Origin: Erinaceus europaeus
Lineage: Eukaryota > Chordata > Mammalia > Eulipotyphla > Erinaceidae
Length of the DNA stretch: 64,000 bases
Assembly: GCF_950295315.1 (NCBI RefSeq)
Contig: NC_080179.1
Location: 71,608,615 to 71,672,614, forward strand
Reading direction: 5' to 3'
A model generated the notes under the pieces. That model saw nothing but the letters and a program-made list of their open reading frames with translations, was not told the origin of the DNA and ran no database searches. Made by a program: the position numbers and the translations under genes. Positions within the stretch are counted from its first letter, which is position 1. Each line of letters begins with the position of its first letter. Below are positions 1 to 13,500 of the stretch, piece after piece.

Positions 1-117
1 GTGTAAATGTTTTCTACTCTGGGCCCTTCACCTGAGAGAGCAGTCAGTGTGGTCTCTGTCATCAAAACCACGCAGTGGGGGAGTATTGCTTTAGTCCAGC
101 CCTCTTTACTACCTTAC

Positions 118-401
118 TTTGTTTTTGCCTCCAGGGTCACCACTGGGGCTCGGTGCCAGAACTGCAGATCTACTGCTCCTGGTAGCCATTTTTTCCATTT
201 TTACTGGATAGGACAGAGAACTTGAAAGGGAATGGGGAGAAGATATATAGAGAAAAAGGTAGACACCTGCAATACTGCTTCGCCACTTGTGAAGCGTCTT
301 CCCTGCAGGTGGGAAGCCAGGGCTCAAACCCAGATCCTTGCAAGGATCCTTGCATTAGAACTATGTGCACTTAACTGGGTGTGCCACTGCCCAGCGCCCC
401 C
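118..401 (-). repeat. SINE type A, antisense, diverged
   Basis: It reads antisense from a 'gcctccagggtcaccactgg' tail module through 'ggataggacagag' to the tRNA-like head near 400. Divergence is high, so this is an old copy. Confidence 0.75.
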
Positions 402-559
402 ACTCAACGTTCCATATGAGTGAGGCGGCCATTGCATAGTCTCTGGTCATCTTTTGTTGTTGACTGTAATGCCAGGCAAGGAACCCAGGGCCTTATGCAT
501 ATACCACTGAGCCACCTTCCCAGTCCATCTTTTCTGATATATATATGTATGTATATTTA

Positions 560-822
560 CTCCCTTTTGTTGCCCTTATTGTCTTATTGTTGTAGTTATT
601 GTTGTTATTGATGTCGTCATTGTTGGATAGAACAGAAAGAAATGGAGAGAGGAGGGGAAGACAGAGGGGGAGAGAAAGACAGACACCTGCAGACCTGCTT
701 CACCACCTGTGAAGCGACTCCTTTGCAAGTAGGGAGCCGGGGGCTCGAACCGGGATCCTTACTCTGGTCCTTGCGCTTTGTGCTACCTGTGCTTGACCTG
801 CTGCACTACCGCCTGATTCCCC
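560..822 (-). repeat. SINE type A, antisense
   Basis: It shows the type-A body: 'ccttttgttgcccttattg', 'acctgcagacctgcttcacc' and the reversed B box 'ggggctcgaaccgggatcc'. The head lies near 820. Confidence 0.85.
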
Positions 823-1456
823 TGATATATATTTTTATAAGAGAGGGAGCAAGGAGGTTAGGAAGAAACTCCAATCACCACTCCGCCATCCATGAATTTC
901 CACTGTCTCTGTCCAAGGTGCTGTCATGTGGTGCTGGGTGTCACACCAGGCTTGTGCTCTACCCACTGAGCCACCTTCTTGGCCCCAGTTTGATCCTCTT
1001 TTAAGATTTGCTTTAGACTGTGTTCTGGAAGCAAAAATGCAGGATGCTAAAATTCATCTCAGGCTCACAATGTCTCCTTAGATCAAATAGAGTTCTTGCC
1101 CTAAAATCTAATAACAGCCTTAATGCTCCTCTCTACTGTATTCATCCTAAATGTTTCCTAGCATTGTGACTTTAGTGCAATAATTTAGTTATCTGCAGTT
1201 AAAAAAAATAATAACCCTTAACTCTTACACCACTCCAGTGTTTTACCCATTAGCCAAAGGATGACCTCAAAGTGCTTTGACCAAAGCCATGGGTGATTTT
1301 TTTTTTTTTTTTTTTTTAGCATTAAAACACACTTGGGTGCCTCTTGCCAGCCTTCCTCCAGTGTTAAAATGTCATCTGCAAGGACTGTTGTCTGTTTGCT
1401 CTAGAGGGTCACAGGTCGTGGTAGAAACTTACTTTTCTTCTCTCTGGCCTCTGTAG

Positions 1457-1581
1457 CTGTGAAAATTAAGAAGCCAATCAAGACGAAGTTCAGAATGCCA
1501 GTTTTTAACTGGGTTGCCCTGAAGCCAAATCAGATCAGTGGCACAGTCTTCAATGAGATCGATGACGAGCGGATTCTGGAG
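1457..1581 (+). CDS. FMNL2: FMNL2 exon (start of FH2, lasso/linker)
   Basis: The exon follows 'cctctgtag' and begins in phase 1 (two bases complete an Ala codon). It encodes [10 protein letters not shown] through DDERILE, including the conserved FH2 tryptophan in 'FNWVALKP'. The donor is GTATCT. The frame joins the next exon as ILE-DLNVDEF. Confidence 0.95.
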
Positions 1582-4500
1582 GTATCTGTCTTAGCGGCTA
1601 CGAAGAGCGCTCCAGTGGGTGCTCTGTCGGAAGTGTGCTAAGTACCTTGATGTAAAGATGAAAAGAATGTATAACTAATCAAAGCAAAGATTTGTAATAG
1701 AATATCAAAGAGTAAAAGTGTCCAGTGATTTCTTTTTTAAAAATGTTTATTATTTTAGCTTAATGAGAGACTTATTATTTTAGCTTAATGAGAGACAGAA
1801 ACGGCAGTAACCAGAGAGAGAGAGAGAGAGAGAGAGAGACCAGAGCTTTGTTCAGCTTCTGGTTTATAGTGTTGCCAGAGATTAAAACTAGGACTGACCA
1901 TTAATTCCCGAGACGGAGTTAACATTGTCAAGATAATCATGTTAAAACGGGGTCCCTTTGAGCATCTTCGGTATATGCCACAAATATGTATAGTTCCAGC
2001 TGTTAATTTATAAAAGGGCACAAAGCCCCTAATTTCTTTATTTTACTAGTGCCTGGCTTATTTCTGATTTATGGTGGTGCTGAGGTTTGAACCTGGGACC
2101 TCTAATATCTGAGGCATGAAAGACAGTTGTGTAAACCACTGTTCACATTCCCTTCATTGAACTGAACGACAAGTGACTAAGAGCTTAGTAATCAGTTTGC
2201 TCACTGGTTAGATGGATAGTTTTATCTGCCGTGTCCATCCACACAGGATGGTTTTTGAAAGCCTGTTGGATTGCCTGGTTGGAATCAGTTTTCAGCTTTA
2301 CATCTTATATATTATGTGGCACAAGTCACGCTTTCTCGGAAACAAGATAGGAGTGCAAGCCACAGTTAAAAAAACAGGCATTAAAGGGAGATAGCATAGC
2401 GATTATGCAGAATGGCCTTCATGTCTGAAGCACCAAAAGTTCCTGGTTTAAACCCAGTACTACCAGAGGCCAGAATTTAGTAGTGCTCTGATAAAAAAAT
2501 AATAAATAGGGAGCCTTGGCTGTAGCATAGCAGGTAAAGCACAGGTGGTGCAAAGCTCAAGGACCGGCGTAAGGATCCCGGTTCGAGCCCCCGGCTCCCC
2601 ACCTGCAGGGGAGTTGCTTCACAGGCGGTGAAGCAGGTCTACAGGTGTCTGTCTTTCCCCCTCTGTCTTCCCCTCCTCTCTCCACTTCTCTCTGTCCTAT
2701 TCAACAACAAGGACATCAATAATAACTACAACAATAAAACCACAAGGGCAACAAAAGGGAATAAATAAAATAAATGTTAAAAAAAGAAATATCTCATTAA
2801 ATGCTTTAAAAATGATAATTAAAAAGTAAGTTTTACAAAAGGCCAACAGCTACAACAAAAAACAAGGATTGACTAGACAAAATTATTTGATGCTTAAGCA
2901 ACTTCTTCAGTGATGGCTTCCCACTTAATTATTGAATATTGGCTTGGGAGGCAGCATTGTGATTATGCAAAAAAAAACCCTTTTATGCCTAAGACTCCAA
3001 GGTCCCAGTTCAATCCCCAGCACCACAATACACCAGAGCCGTGCTTGCTCTAGGGGGAATACATAAATAAGTAAATAAAAGCTTTAATATAATCTGATTT
3101 ACTGTTCTCATCTTTCTACCGCAGGATTTAAATGTGGATGAATTTGAAGAAATATTTAAAACGAAAGCTCAAGGTCCTGCCATTGATCTTTCTTCAAGCA
3201 AACAGAAGATAACACAAAAGGGGCCAAACAAAGTGACTTTACTGGAAGCAAACAGGGCCAAAAATCTTGCCATCACTTTAAGGAAAGCTGGAAAGTCGGC
3301 TGATGAAATCTGTAAAGCTATTCACGTGTGAGTTGAAAGTGTTATGGAAAATTAGAACTTAGTGGGGCCGGGCGGTGGTGGCACACCTGGTTGAATGCAC
3401 ATGTTATAGCACACCAGGACTTGGGTTTGAGCCCACGGTCCCCACCTGCAGGGGAAAAGCTTTCTAAGTGGTAAAGCAGTGCTTCAGATGTCTCTCTGTC
3501 TCCATGCTTTCTTGATTTCTAGCTGTCTCTATCCAATAAATAAAAAAAAAAAATTAGAACTTAATAACATTAGGATAAAAAAAAGGAAACTAAGATGTTC
3601 TGAAAAGGGGATGGATAAATCATTTGGCTAGTGCACTAGGTTTGTCATGGGTGTAACCTAAGTTTGAGCCAGTGCCAATCACACTGGGAGAAGCTTTCAT
3701 GCTGTAGTGTCTTCCTCTCTGTCTCTCTTTCTTTTCTTTCATCTGCCTCCTTTTTTAAAAAAAACAATTTGTTCTGCCCTTTATTAAAAAAATTTTTATT
3801 TATTTTCCCTTTTGTTGCCCTTGTTTTTATTGTTGTTGTAGTTATTATTGTTGTCATCATTGTTGGATAGGACAGAGAGAAATGGAGAGAGGAGGGGAAA
3901 ACAGGGGGAGAGAAAGATAGACACCTGCAGACCTCACTGCTTGTGAAGCGACTCCCCTACAGGTGGGGAGCTGGGGCTCGAACCGAGCTCCTTACGCTGG
4001 TCCTTGCGCTTCACGCCCCGTGAGCTTAACCCGCTGCGCTACCGCCCAACTCCCCATCTTCCTCCTTTTTAAAAGATTTTATTTATTAATGAGACAAGTA
4101 GGAGTCTAGAGATTGAAAGAGAACTAGAGTGTCACTTCGGTACATGTGTTGCCAGGATCTGAACTTGAGACCTCATGCTTAAAAGTCCAGCTACTCATCC
4201 ACTGCGCCATCTCCTGGACCAGTTGGCCTGGAGCAGTGAAACTGCACTGACAGAAAAAAAGAAAAGAGATGCCATGAATGATACTTTACATGGAACAATT
4301 CTTGACTTTTACACAGCAGAGATTCTGTTACATATGTGCGACTTCAGAGTTTAATAAAACGTTAAAGGGGCCGGGTGGTGGCGCACCTGGCTGAGCACAT
4401 GTATCGCAAGTGTGCAAGGCCCCGGGTTCGAGTCCCCTGTCCCCACCTGCAGGGGAAAGCTTTATGAGTGGTGAAGCAGGGCTGCAGGTGTCTCTCTGTC

Positions 4501-7500
4501 TCTCTCCCTCTCTATCACCCCCTTCCCTCTTGATTTCTGGCTGTCTCTATCCAATAAATAAAGATAATAAAAAAATAATTAAAAAAAATAAAACGTTAAT
4601 GAGATGAAACAAATTACCTTCAAGGTGTCTTGTACTAGAATGAGTAATTTATCAGTTTAGAAGAGTAACTGCTGGTATACTTCTAAAACCTCTTCTGTTT
4701 CATTTGGTTTAATCCCCCCTGCTTACATAACCACTTCATTCTATTTACATAACCACTGTATTCTATTTACATAACCACTGCAGGGCATTGGTTCAATCCC
4801 CACTGGTTCATGATGTGTTTTTGCTCCGCCCTCTCTCCTTGTCACACTCTGATTTTCACCAGTCACTTTTCTCTCCACCCTCTCTATGTCACATCCTGTT
4901 TCCACCCTACCTGGCAAGTATATATAAAGACAGCATTGTGAGTACTTTAGTTTAGCTTAGTTTGGTATAGATTGTGCTGCGTCCTGCATGAATAAAGAGA
5001 TACTGCCTACAGCTCAACCATGAGTCCCTGGTCGTCTGTCACCCGTCAGTGAAGCTCAGCCTGACAAGTAACTACTAGATTGTGACATCTGTTACTATCT
5101 TGGTCTGCTTTCACATCCAGGCCTACAACAGCGGTCGGTCGCACAGAAGGAAGGTTAGGGACTGGGAAGTAGCGTAGTGGTCATGCAAAAAGACTTTTCA
5201 TGCCTTAAGTACCAAAGGACCCAGTTCAGTCTCCATTACCACCACCGCTATAAACCAGAGCTGAGCAGTACTCTGGTTAAAAGAGAGGGAGAGGCAGAGG
5301 GAGAAAGAGAGGTAATTGAGTGGAGGATTGCAAATGCTAAGGAAAGGAAGAAAATGTCTATTTTCTCTGGCATATCTGAACTTTCTCCTGTTTGTTGAAT
5401 GCAAATTTGATGGCATCTGTGGAATGACACCACTCTGCCAGATGCAAACATGGCACAGATGTGGATTCTAATTCCTGCTAATAGAAATGTGATTCCTGTT
5501 GCTCTTAACACTGGCAAGAGATTTTTATTTTTCATTCCTTGATTTTTTAAATTTTAATTCATTTATGAAAAGGAAACACTGACAAAACCATAGGATAAGA
5601 GGGGTACAACTCCACACAATTCCCACCACTAGAACTCCGTATCTCATCCCCTCCCCTGATAGCTTTCCTATTCTTTAACCCTCTGGGAGTATGGACCCAA
5701 AGTCATTGTGGGATGCATGATGCCAACTAGACTTTCCCGCTGAACATGGGTGTTGGCAGGTCAATCCATACTCCCAGCCTGCCTCTCTCTTTCCATAGTG
5801 GGGTGGGGAATCAGGACACATTGGTGGGGTTGTCTGCCCAGGGAAGTCTAGTTGGCATCATGGTAGCATCTGGAACCTGGTGGCTGAAAAGAGAGTTAAC
5901 ATACAAAGCCAAACAAGTGGTTGACTAATCATGAAAATAAAGGCTGGAGTAGCACAGATGAAGATTTGGGGGAGAGGGGTCTCCGTTTTGTAGATAACTA
6001 CTAGGCATATTTTCCAAAGGGCCTGTGGCTATACTAGTTAGGCTTTTTTTTTTTTTCCCTCCTGATCCTGAAATCTGATAGGCAGGTGGATCCAAGTTAT
6101 TGTCTGGGGAGATGATGCCATGGCTAGAAAAAGGACCAGAAAGCTGAATCAGGGAAGAGAGTAGCTTCCAAATGTGGGAAAGGTGTATAAATACTGTTGA
6201 CTGTAAACCCCATCGATTTGATGTGATCTGGGGCCCATATTCAGCTTAGGAGCCTATATGACCTCTGCATCCCTATAGATCTGAGCTCACGTTCTGTGGT
6301 CATGAGTTAGGAACATTCCAAGCTGCCCCAATATCAGAACCCATCTTCCTCAGGTGTAGCATAGAGTATGTTGTCCATCCTCCCTTCAGAGGATGGAACA
6401 TTCTCTACCATTGTTGATCCAAGTTGAGGGCAAGAGATTTTAAAAGAAAATTAGGGGTTTTTTAAAAAACTTTTTTATCTTTGAGCTTCAGAGAAAGCAT
6501 CCGTTTTATTTACTACTTTAACATTGCAAATTGGGATTTCCCAGATCTTGATCAAAGATTTTGGGGGGAATAATGTTTCTGAAAAAAATAATTCTGTATA
6601 ACTTCATCCACAGTTATCCTTAGTCTGGTGTCTCCTACAATCTATTGACTTTGGGTGGTTTTTAGTCCTTACATATTGTTGTGATAGTTAAGTGCAATTT
6701 TATTATTTTCATGAACTAAAATAGTTGTGGCACATATCTTTGTTGTTGTTGTTCAGATTGAACATGTAGCCACCCAAACCTCTGGTGTTCCTTCAAGGAA
6801 TGTGTGCAGATATTTAAGGGACAGGCCTTTGGATGTTTTGGGGCTTTTTTGCCTCCAGGGTTATCACTGGGGCTCGGTGCCTGCACTAGGAATACTGCTT
6901 TTCCCTCTTTGTTGCCCTTGTTTTTTTTTTAATCGTTGTTATTGTTGCTGGATAGGACAGAGAGAAATGGAGAGAGGAGGGGAAGACAGAGAGGGGGAGA
7001 GAAAGACAGACACCTGCAGACCTGCTTCACCGCCTGGGAAGCGACTCCCCTGCAGGTGGGGAGCTGGGGGCTCGAACCGGGATCCTTCCGCCGGTCCCTG
7101 CGCTTGGCGCCACCTGCGCTTAACCCGCTGTGCGACTCCCACTTCTGTCCTATCTGATGCATGATATTCTCACAGGTGTAAAGTGGTATCTCACTGCTGT
7201 CTTGACTAGGGGTTTTCTAACACTGACTTGTCCATGTCTCTTCAGATTTGACTTGAAAACACTGCCCGTGGACTTTGTGGAGTGTCTGATGAGGTTCCTG
7301 CCCACCGAGAATGAGGTGAAAGTGCTTCGACTCTATGAGCGGGAGAGGAAGCCCCTGGAGAACTTGTCCGACGAAGACCGCTTCATGATGCAGTTCAGCA
7401 AGATCGAGCGGCTCATGCAGAAGATGACCATCATGGCCTTTGTGGGGAACTTCGCTGAGAGCGTTCAGATGCTGACTCCCGTGAGTGGGTCCACCATGGC

Positions 7501-10500
7501 AGGCCAGGGAATGGTTTTTCTTTGGTTTCTCTTCTCTCCCTGGGTGCTGATGGAATTGGGGTTCAGAGCCCTGTGGACATCGTTCCCTAATAGTTCTCCC
7601 CCTCTGGGAGTATGAACTAAAATTCTTTTGGGGTTACAGAAGGTGGGTGTCTGGTTTCTGGAATTGTTTCTCTGCTGGACAAGGACACTGGCAAGACACT
7701 CCAAACCCCCAGCCTGTTTCTGTCTTTCCCTGGTGGGGCAGGGCTCTGGAGAGGTGAGGTTCTAGGACACATGGGTGAGGTCTTCTGCCCAGAGAAGTCA
7801 GGTTGGAATCATAGGAACATCCACAACTCGGTGCTTACCACGTTTGTCCTGTCCAGCACTCTTGCCAGTTTATAGATGGGTTATACTCTTCCACTGTGGT
7901 TCCTCTTTGTCCCCATCTCTGTAGTTTCTCTCATACTGGCCTGGTAATTCCACTTCCATTTAGAGATGCTGGGAGCTGAAGAGATTTTTTTTTTTTTAAT
8001 TTATAAAAAAATATTTAAGGGGCCTGGTTAAGCACACACACTGCAGTCCACAAGGTTGCAGGTTCAAGTCCCAGGTCCCCAGCTGTAGGGGGAAACTTCA
8101 GTGGAGCAGGGCTGCGCGTGTCTCTCTCCCTCTGTATCTCCCCCTCTGCTCTTAATTCCTCTCTGTCTCTATATTCGATAATAAGTAAATAAAAGCCTTT
8201 AAGTATATATTTATTTATTGACTAGAAACAGATTGAGAGGTAGGGGAAGATAGACTAGATAGACAAGAACACCTGAAGCACGGCTTCGCCACTTGTGAAG
8301 CTTTCTCCTTGCAGGTAGGAGCTGGGGGCTTGAACCCAGATCCCTGCACATTGTAACATGTGCCTCAGCCTGGTGCACCAGCACCTGCCCATTGAAGAGA
8401 TTTCTTGAGGAGAGTCAGCCTAGGTGTTATGTTTATGCAGCCATCTTGACCCCACTCCTCCTTTTAAAAGTTCTTTTCCCAGGAGTCGGGCGGTAACACA
8501 GCGGGTTAAGTGCAGGTGGCACAAAGCACAAGGACCAGAGTAAAGATCCAGGTTCAAGGCCCCGGCTCCCCACCTGCAGGGGCGTCGCTTCACAGGCAGT
8601 GAAGCAGGTCTGCAGGTGTCTGTCTTTCTCTCCCCTTCTCCATCTTCCCCTCCTGTCTCCATTTCTCTCTGTCCTATCCAACAACAACAACATCAGTAAC
8701 AACAATGACTGCAACAACAATGAAAAACAACAAGGGCAGCAAAAGAAAGAAAGAAAGAAAGAAAGTTCTTTTCCCTAATCATTGCCACAGGGTTATGCCA
8801 GGGGCATGGTCCCTGCACAGTGAAACCACTGGTCTTCGCAGCCTTTTTTTTTTTTTTTTTTTTTGATATGACAGAGAAATTGAGAGGATAGGGGGAAATA
8901 GATAGATAGATAGATAGATAGATAAGATGGGTAGGTAGATAGAGGTGAGCAGCACTACTTCACTATTTCTGAAGCTTCCCCCCTGCAGGTGGGCCCAGGA
9001 GCTTAACTAGGGCAGCACCGCCCACCACCCTTCCTTCCACCATGATTTTCATTGTTTAGTAATGAGCCTGCGTCTTCAGTGAGTTGTCTTATGACTTTCA
9101 TTGGAAGCACTGAATTTGGAGCCCTGTGCCTTAGCTGTTTGCAGATGCTAGGGTGCAGAAATAATGTCCTCCAGTCCTCTCTTCCTCTGGTAGAGACTTG
9201 TGGAGATTATTAACTGCCTCTTCCCCAGTTTTGTTGTTGTTCTTGTTCACTACAAAGCAGCTTCCCACGCCATTCCTCGTGGGAGACGTGCTAACTCTAC
9301 GCCTGGTCTTGATGCTGCATGCGAGCAACTACTAAAGCAGCATGATGAGTCGGGCGGCCCAGATGTGGCCGACCATCTCATTGCCTCCCTGGATGCAGCA
9401 CACCAAGCCCGCTGGCAACAACTCACGGAAAGTCTGAACTTCACCCACTCAAGTAGGAAGGCCTGGAAGCTTCTTCACAGACTGGGTGCCGGTAGCCAAC
9501 CCCCTCCCGTCTCCCATCCTCCCGTATCTCCAAACTCAGTGGCCAGTCACCTAACTCAAGTTGGACGTGCTAAGATCGACCCAGTCTGGAAAAGAGAAAT
9601 TTCCCACGAGTGGTCATCCCACTTCCGGTTATCTTGTCCATCTCCAAAACTCTCTCCCTTTACACTGTCTGAACTGGAAGACGCTTTGAAGAGGGTTAAA
9701 CCGGGAACAGCTGCTGGCTATGATAATAACATCACCCCAGAACTCATTCTTAACCTGGGCCCCGTGGCAAAGAAGTGGCTCGCTTCATTCCTGTCCCACA
9801 TCTTGGAATCTGAGTCTATGCCCAAAGTTTGGCGTCGTGCGAAGATTATAGCGGTTTTGAAACCAAAGAAAGACCCAACACTGGCCGCCAGCTATAGACC
9901 AATTTCTCTCCTCTCCGTGTGTTACAAACTCCTTGAGAGGCTGCTTCTGTCACGTATTTCTCCTCTTACAGAGAAATTCCTATCACCCGCCCAAGCTGCT
10001 TTCCGCCCAGGAAGATCTACCTGCGAACAAGCCCTGGCCCTCTCAACTTACATTGAAAATGGATTCCAGAAGAATTTAAAGACGGGTGCTGTCTTTGTGG
10101 ATCTCATAGCAGCCTATGACACGGTCTGGCACCGTGGTCTCCTGGTCAAGATCTCAAGATGCCTGCCTCCATGGGTGGCCAACACTATATCGTTTCTTCT
10201 CCAAAACAGAAGATTCCGGGTGCATCTGGGTGACAAGTCTAGCAGATGGAGACTTGTCTCAAGTGGCCTCCCCCAGGGCTCTGTTCTGGCTCCTACACTG
10301 TTTAATATTTACATCAATGACCTCCCAGAAACTTCTTCAAGGAAGTTCATCTACGCCGACGACATATGTTGTGCAACTCAGGCATCCAAGTTCGACATCC
10401 TCGAGGAAACACTCATGAAAGACATGTCTCTGATATCTGATTACTGTAAAAAATGGCGACTAATCCCTAGCACTGCAAAAACGGTATCATCTGTTTTCCA

Positions 10501-13500
10501 TCTACACCATGCCTCGGCCTCGCGTGAGCTTAATGTGCAGCTTGACGATACGAGAATCCGGCATGAAGCCCAGCCAGTCTATCTTGGCGTTACTCTCGAT
10601 CGCACTCTGTCATTTCACGAACATCTCATAAAAACTGCAGCAAAGGTGGGCGCGAGGAATCACATCATTGCAAGACTGGCCAGCTCCTCATGGGGCGCGA
10701 GCGCTTCCACACTCCGATCATCATCTCTGGCATTATGCTATTCCACTGCAGAATACTGTGCCCCAGGATGGTTCCGTAGCCCCCATGTCCACTTGGTCGA
10801 TTCCAAATTATATTCCTCCATGAGGATCATTTCTGGAACCATCCGTTCCACCCCGGTTCCATGGCTGCCAGTTCTTAGCAACATCGCCCCGCCAGATATT
10901 CGTCGGGATGCGGCATCATCTAAGCTCATTTCCCACATCTACGCTCGACCGGACCTGCCAGTCTACGCGGATATCTTCTCCCACCCTGTTCAGCGCTTGA
11001 CGTCTCGTCACCCAATCTGGTCCCCTACGCCTACACTGATCTTCTCTGTTCCAGACTCTTGGAAACAGAGCTGGCAGTCAGCTGAGGTAAAGAACAAACA
11101 CCTCATCACAGACCCCTGCAAGTGTCAACCCGGCTTTGACCTAGCACGTTATGATCGGGCCCTCCTCAATCGCTATCCAACAGGCCATGGCCAGTGCGCC
11201 GCTATGTTCCATCGCTGGGGAGCCAGAGACGACCTGAACTGCCCCTGCGGCTCCAGACAGACTATGACCCACACAGTCAATGACTGCCACCTCTCCAGAT
11301 TCAAAGGAGGTCTCGAAACTTGACATCAGGCTCAACCTGACGCTGTTGACTGGCTACGGAAGAAGGGCAAACGCTAGAAGAAGAAGAACTGGGTGTGGTG
11401 GCGGGTCCATTTAGACCGTGAGAGCATCTAGCAGCTGATTGTATTTCTACAGTGCTGTGTGTTCATTCTCAGTCACCCCACTGATTGCAGACAAACACAT
11501 GACTAGAGGGGACAGCAGGGAGCTGGTTTTTCTACATGAAGCTATTGACTCGGAGCTCTGAACCTCAAGGTCTCTAGATTTTATGATAAGCAAGTTGACG
11601 TGTTGCTGCTTTTCTCTCTTTTTAATGCCCAAAGGGCTGAAAGCCCACGGCTGCCAATCGACTTTTATTTTTTTTCTCTTAATCTCAGAGACAGAGGGAG
11701 AGAGAGATGAAGGGAGAGAGAAACAGAGAGGGAGAGGGGAAAAGGAGAGACACTACAGCACGACTCTAGCATCCATCGAGTGTACCTTGGTGCTGTGCCT
11801 CTTGGGCTTAACCCTGGTTCTTTACGCTTGGCCGGCAAAGTGCGTGCTCCACCAGTGAGCTGCCTCCTGGCCTCTGACATGGTTTCTCACACCAAATGCT
11901 GTTTATTGATTTATTTACTTATTTATTTTTAAAATATTAATGATTTTTTTTTTTAACTTAGTGATGCCTGTCAGTTCATGGATTAGATGTGAAGTAGAAT
12001 TTCTGGGTCCCTGGTTAAGGTAAAATCTCTTTTTAATTAAGACTGATAGATGCAGAAAAAGGAAATCTGCTTTAAAAGCAATGAACAGGGAGTCAGGCAG
12101 TAGCGCAGGTGGTGCAAAGCGCAAGGACTGCCATAAGGATCCCGGTTCGAGCCTCTGGCTCCCCACCTGCAGGGGAGTCGCTTCCCAGGCGGTGAAGCAG
12201 GTCTGCAGGTGTCTGTCTTTCTCTCCCCCTCTCTGTCTTCCCCTCCTCTCTCCATTTCTCACTGTCCTCTCCAACAACAATGGCATCAACAACACAACAA
12301 ACAACAACAACAATAACTACAACAATAAAACAACAAGGGCAACACAACAGAATAAATATTTTTAAAAAGTTTTTTAAAAAAGCAACGAACAGTTCAAATT
12401 GGTTACACAGGTTGCTCACAAGTAGGCAAGTACACAGAGAAGGACATGAACAAGCAACGATTAATTTTCTTCTTGCTGTTCTGGGATAGGAGGCAGTTGA
12501 TATCTATTTATTTCTGAGAAAGAGAGAGGCTAGGAACCAGAGCATCACTCTGGCACATGTCATGCCTGGGCTGGAGAGACCACACTTCATCCGCCGTGCT
12601 GCCTCTGGGGTTACAACATCACACACTTTAGAGAGAATGGCTCTTGTGTACCTGTATGCTTTAACCCCCTCAGATCTCGCGGCCGCACTGGAACCCGTTC
12701 TGAATCGGCCCTAAAGCTCAAAGCTCTCGGTACAGACCTGTAGTCTTCTACAGGGGTCAGTTGTTAGTTTTGCCTTTTAACATGTCTTTGTTTCCTCCCC
12801 TCCCCTCCCCTCCCCCTGAAATGTAGCAACTGCACTCAGTTATAGCAGCCTCTGTCTCCATAAAGTCATCCCAGAAGCTGAAGAAAATCCTGGAGGCAAG
12901 TGACGTTTCCTTCCTGTGCACGCGTGGAGGGGCTGCCTGGCTGGCTGCTGGGCCCCGCGTCCACCTGGCTGCGGCTCACCGCAGGCTTCTCTTTCCCTCC
13001 TTCACTGTAGATCATCCTGGCCCTCGGGAACTATATGAACAGCAGCAAACGGGGAGCGGTGTATGGATTTAAACTTCAGAGTTTAGACCTGGTGAGTGGC
13101 CTGCACGAATCCTAGAAGGGTGCGAAGACAGACCCCTGGCTAGGCTCTGGAAGGGAGGGACAGGGTATTTCCTTGAGTAGGCTCTACTTGAGGGAAGACT
13201 GATTGATGGGTGTGAGTTCTCTGGACTGTCACCTGGCGACAAGCATTTACAGCCTTAAAAATACTCCTATCTGGTGGGCCGGGTGCACTGGCTTAAGCGC
13301 ACATGGCATGAAGCGCAAGGACCCGCATAAAACCCATCCTGGTTCGAGCCCCCGGCTCCCCACCTGCAGGGGAGTCACTTCACAGGCGGTGAAGCAGGTC
13401 TGCAGGTGTCTGTCTTTCTCTCCCCCTCTGTCTTCCCCTCCTCTCTCCATTTTTCTCTGTCCTCTCCAACAACGACAACATCAATAACAACAATAATAAC

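Larger units (their letters stand above)
1..1456 (+). other. FMNL2: FMNL2 intron, left edge of window
   Basis: This is intron sequence upstream of the first FMNL2 exon in the window. It holds two antisense type-A SINEs (listed separately), an A/T-rich single-copy stretch from about 1000 to 1300, and a T-tract near 1299-1317. I see no exon in it. The preceding FH1/FH2 exon lies outside the window. Confidence 0.6.

Noticed and set aside
642..1004. Open frames of 60-130 codons in both strands over SINEs, with similar peptides recurring throughout
   Set aside because: The recurring peptides are translations of the same SINE in different frames. There is no independent coding evidence.
9200..9250. 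ATG at 9200 as the true start of the RT protein
   Set aside because: These codons are intronic flank. Similarity to LINE linker sequence begins only near 9250, so the element is simply 5'-truncated there.
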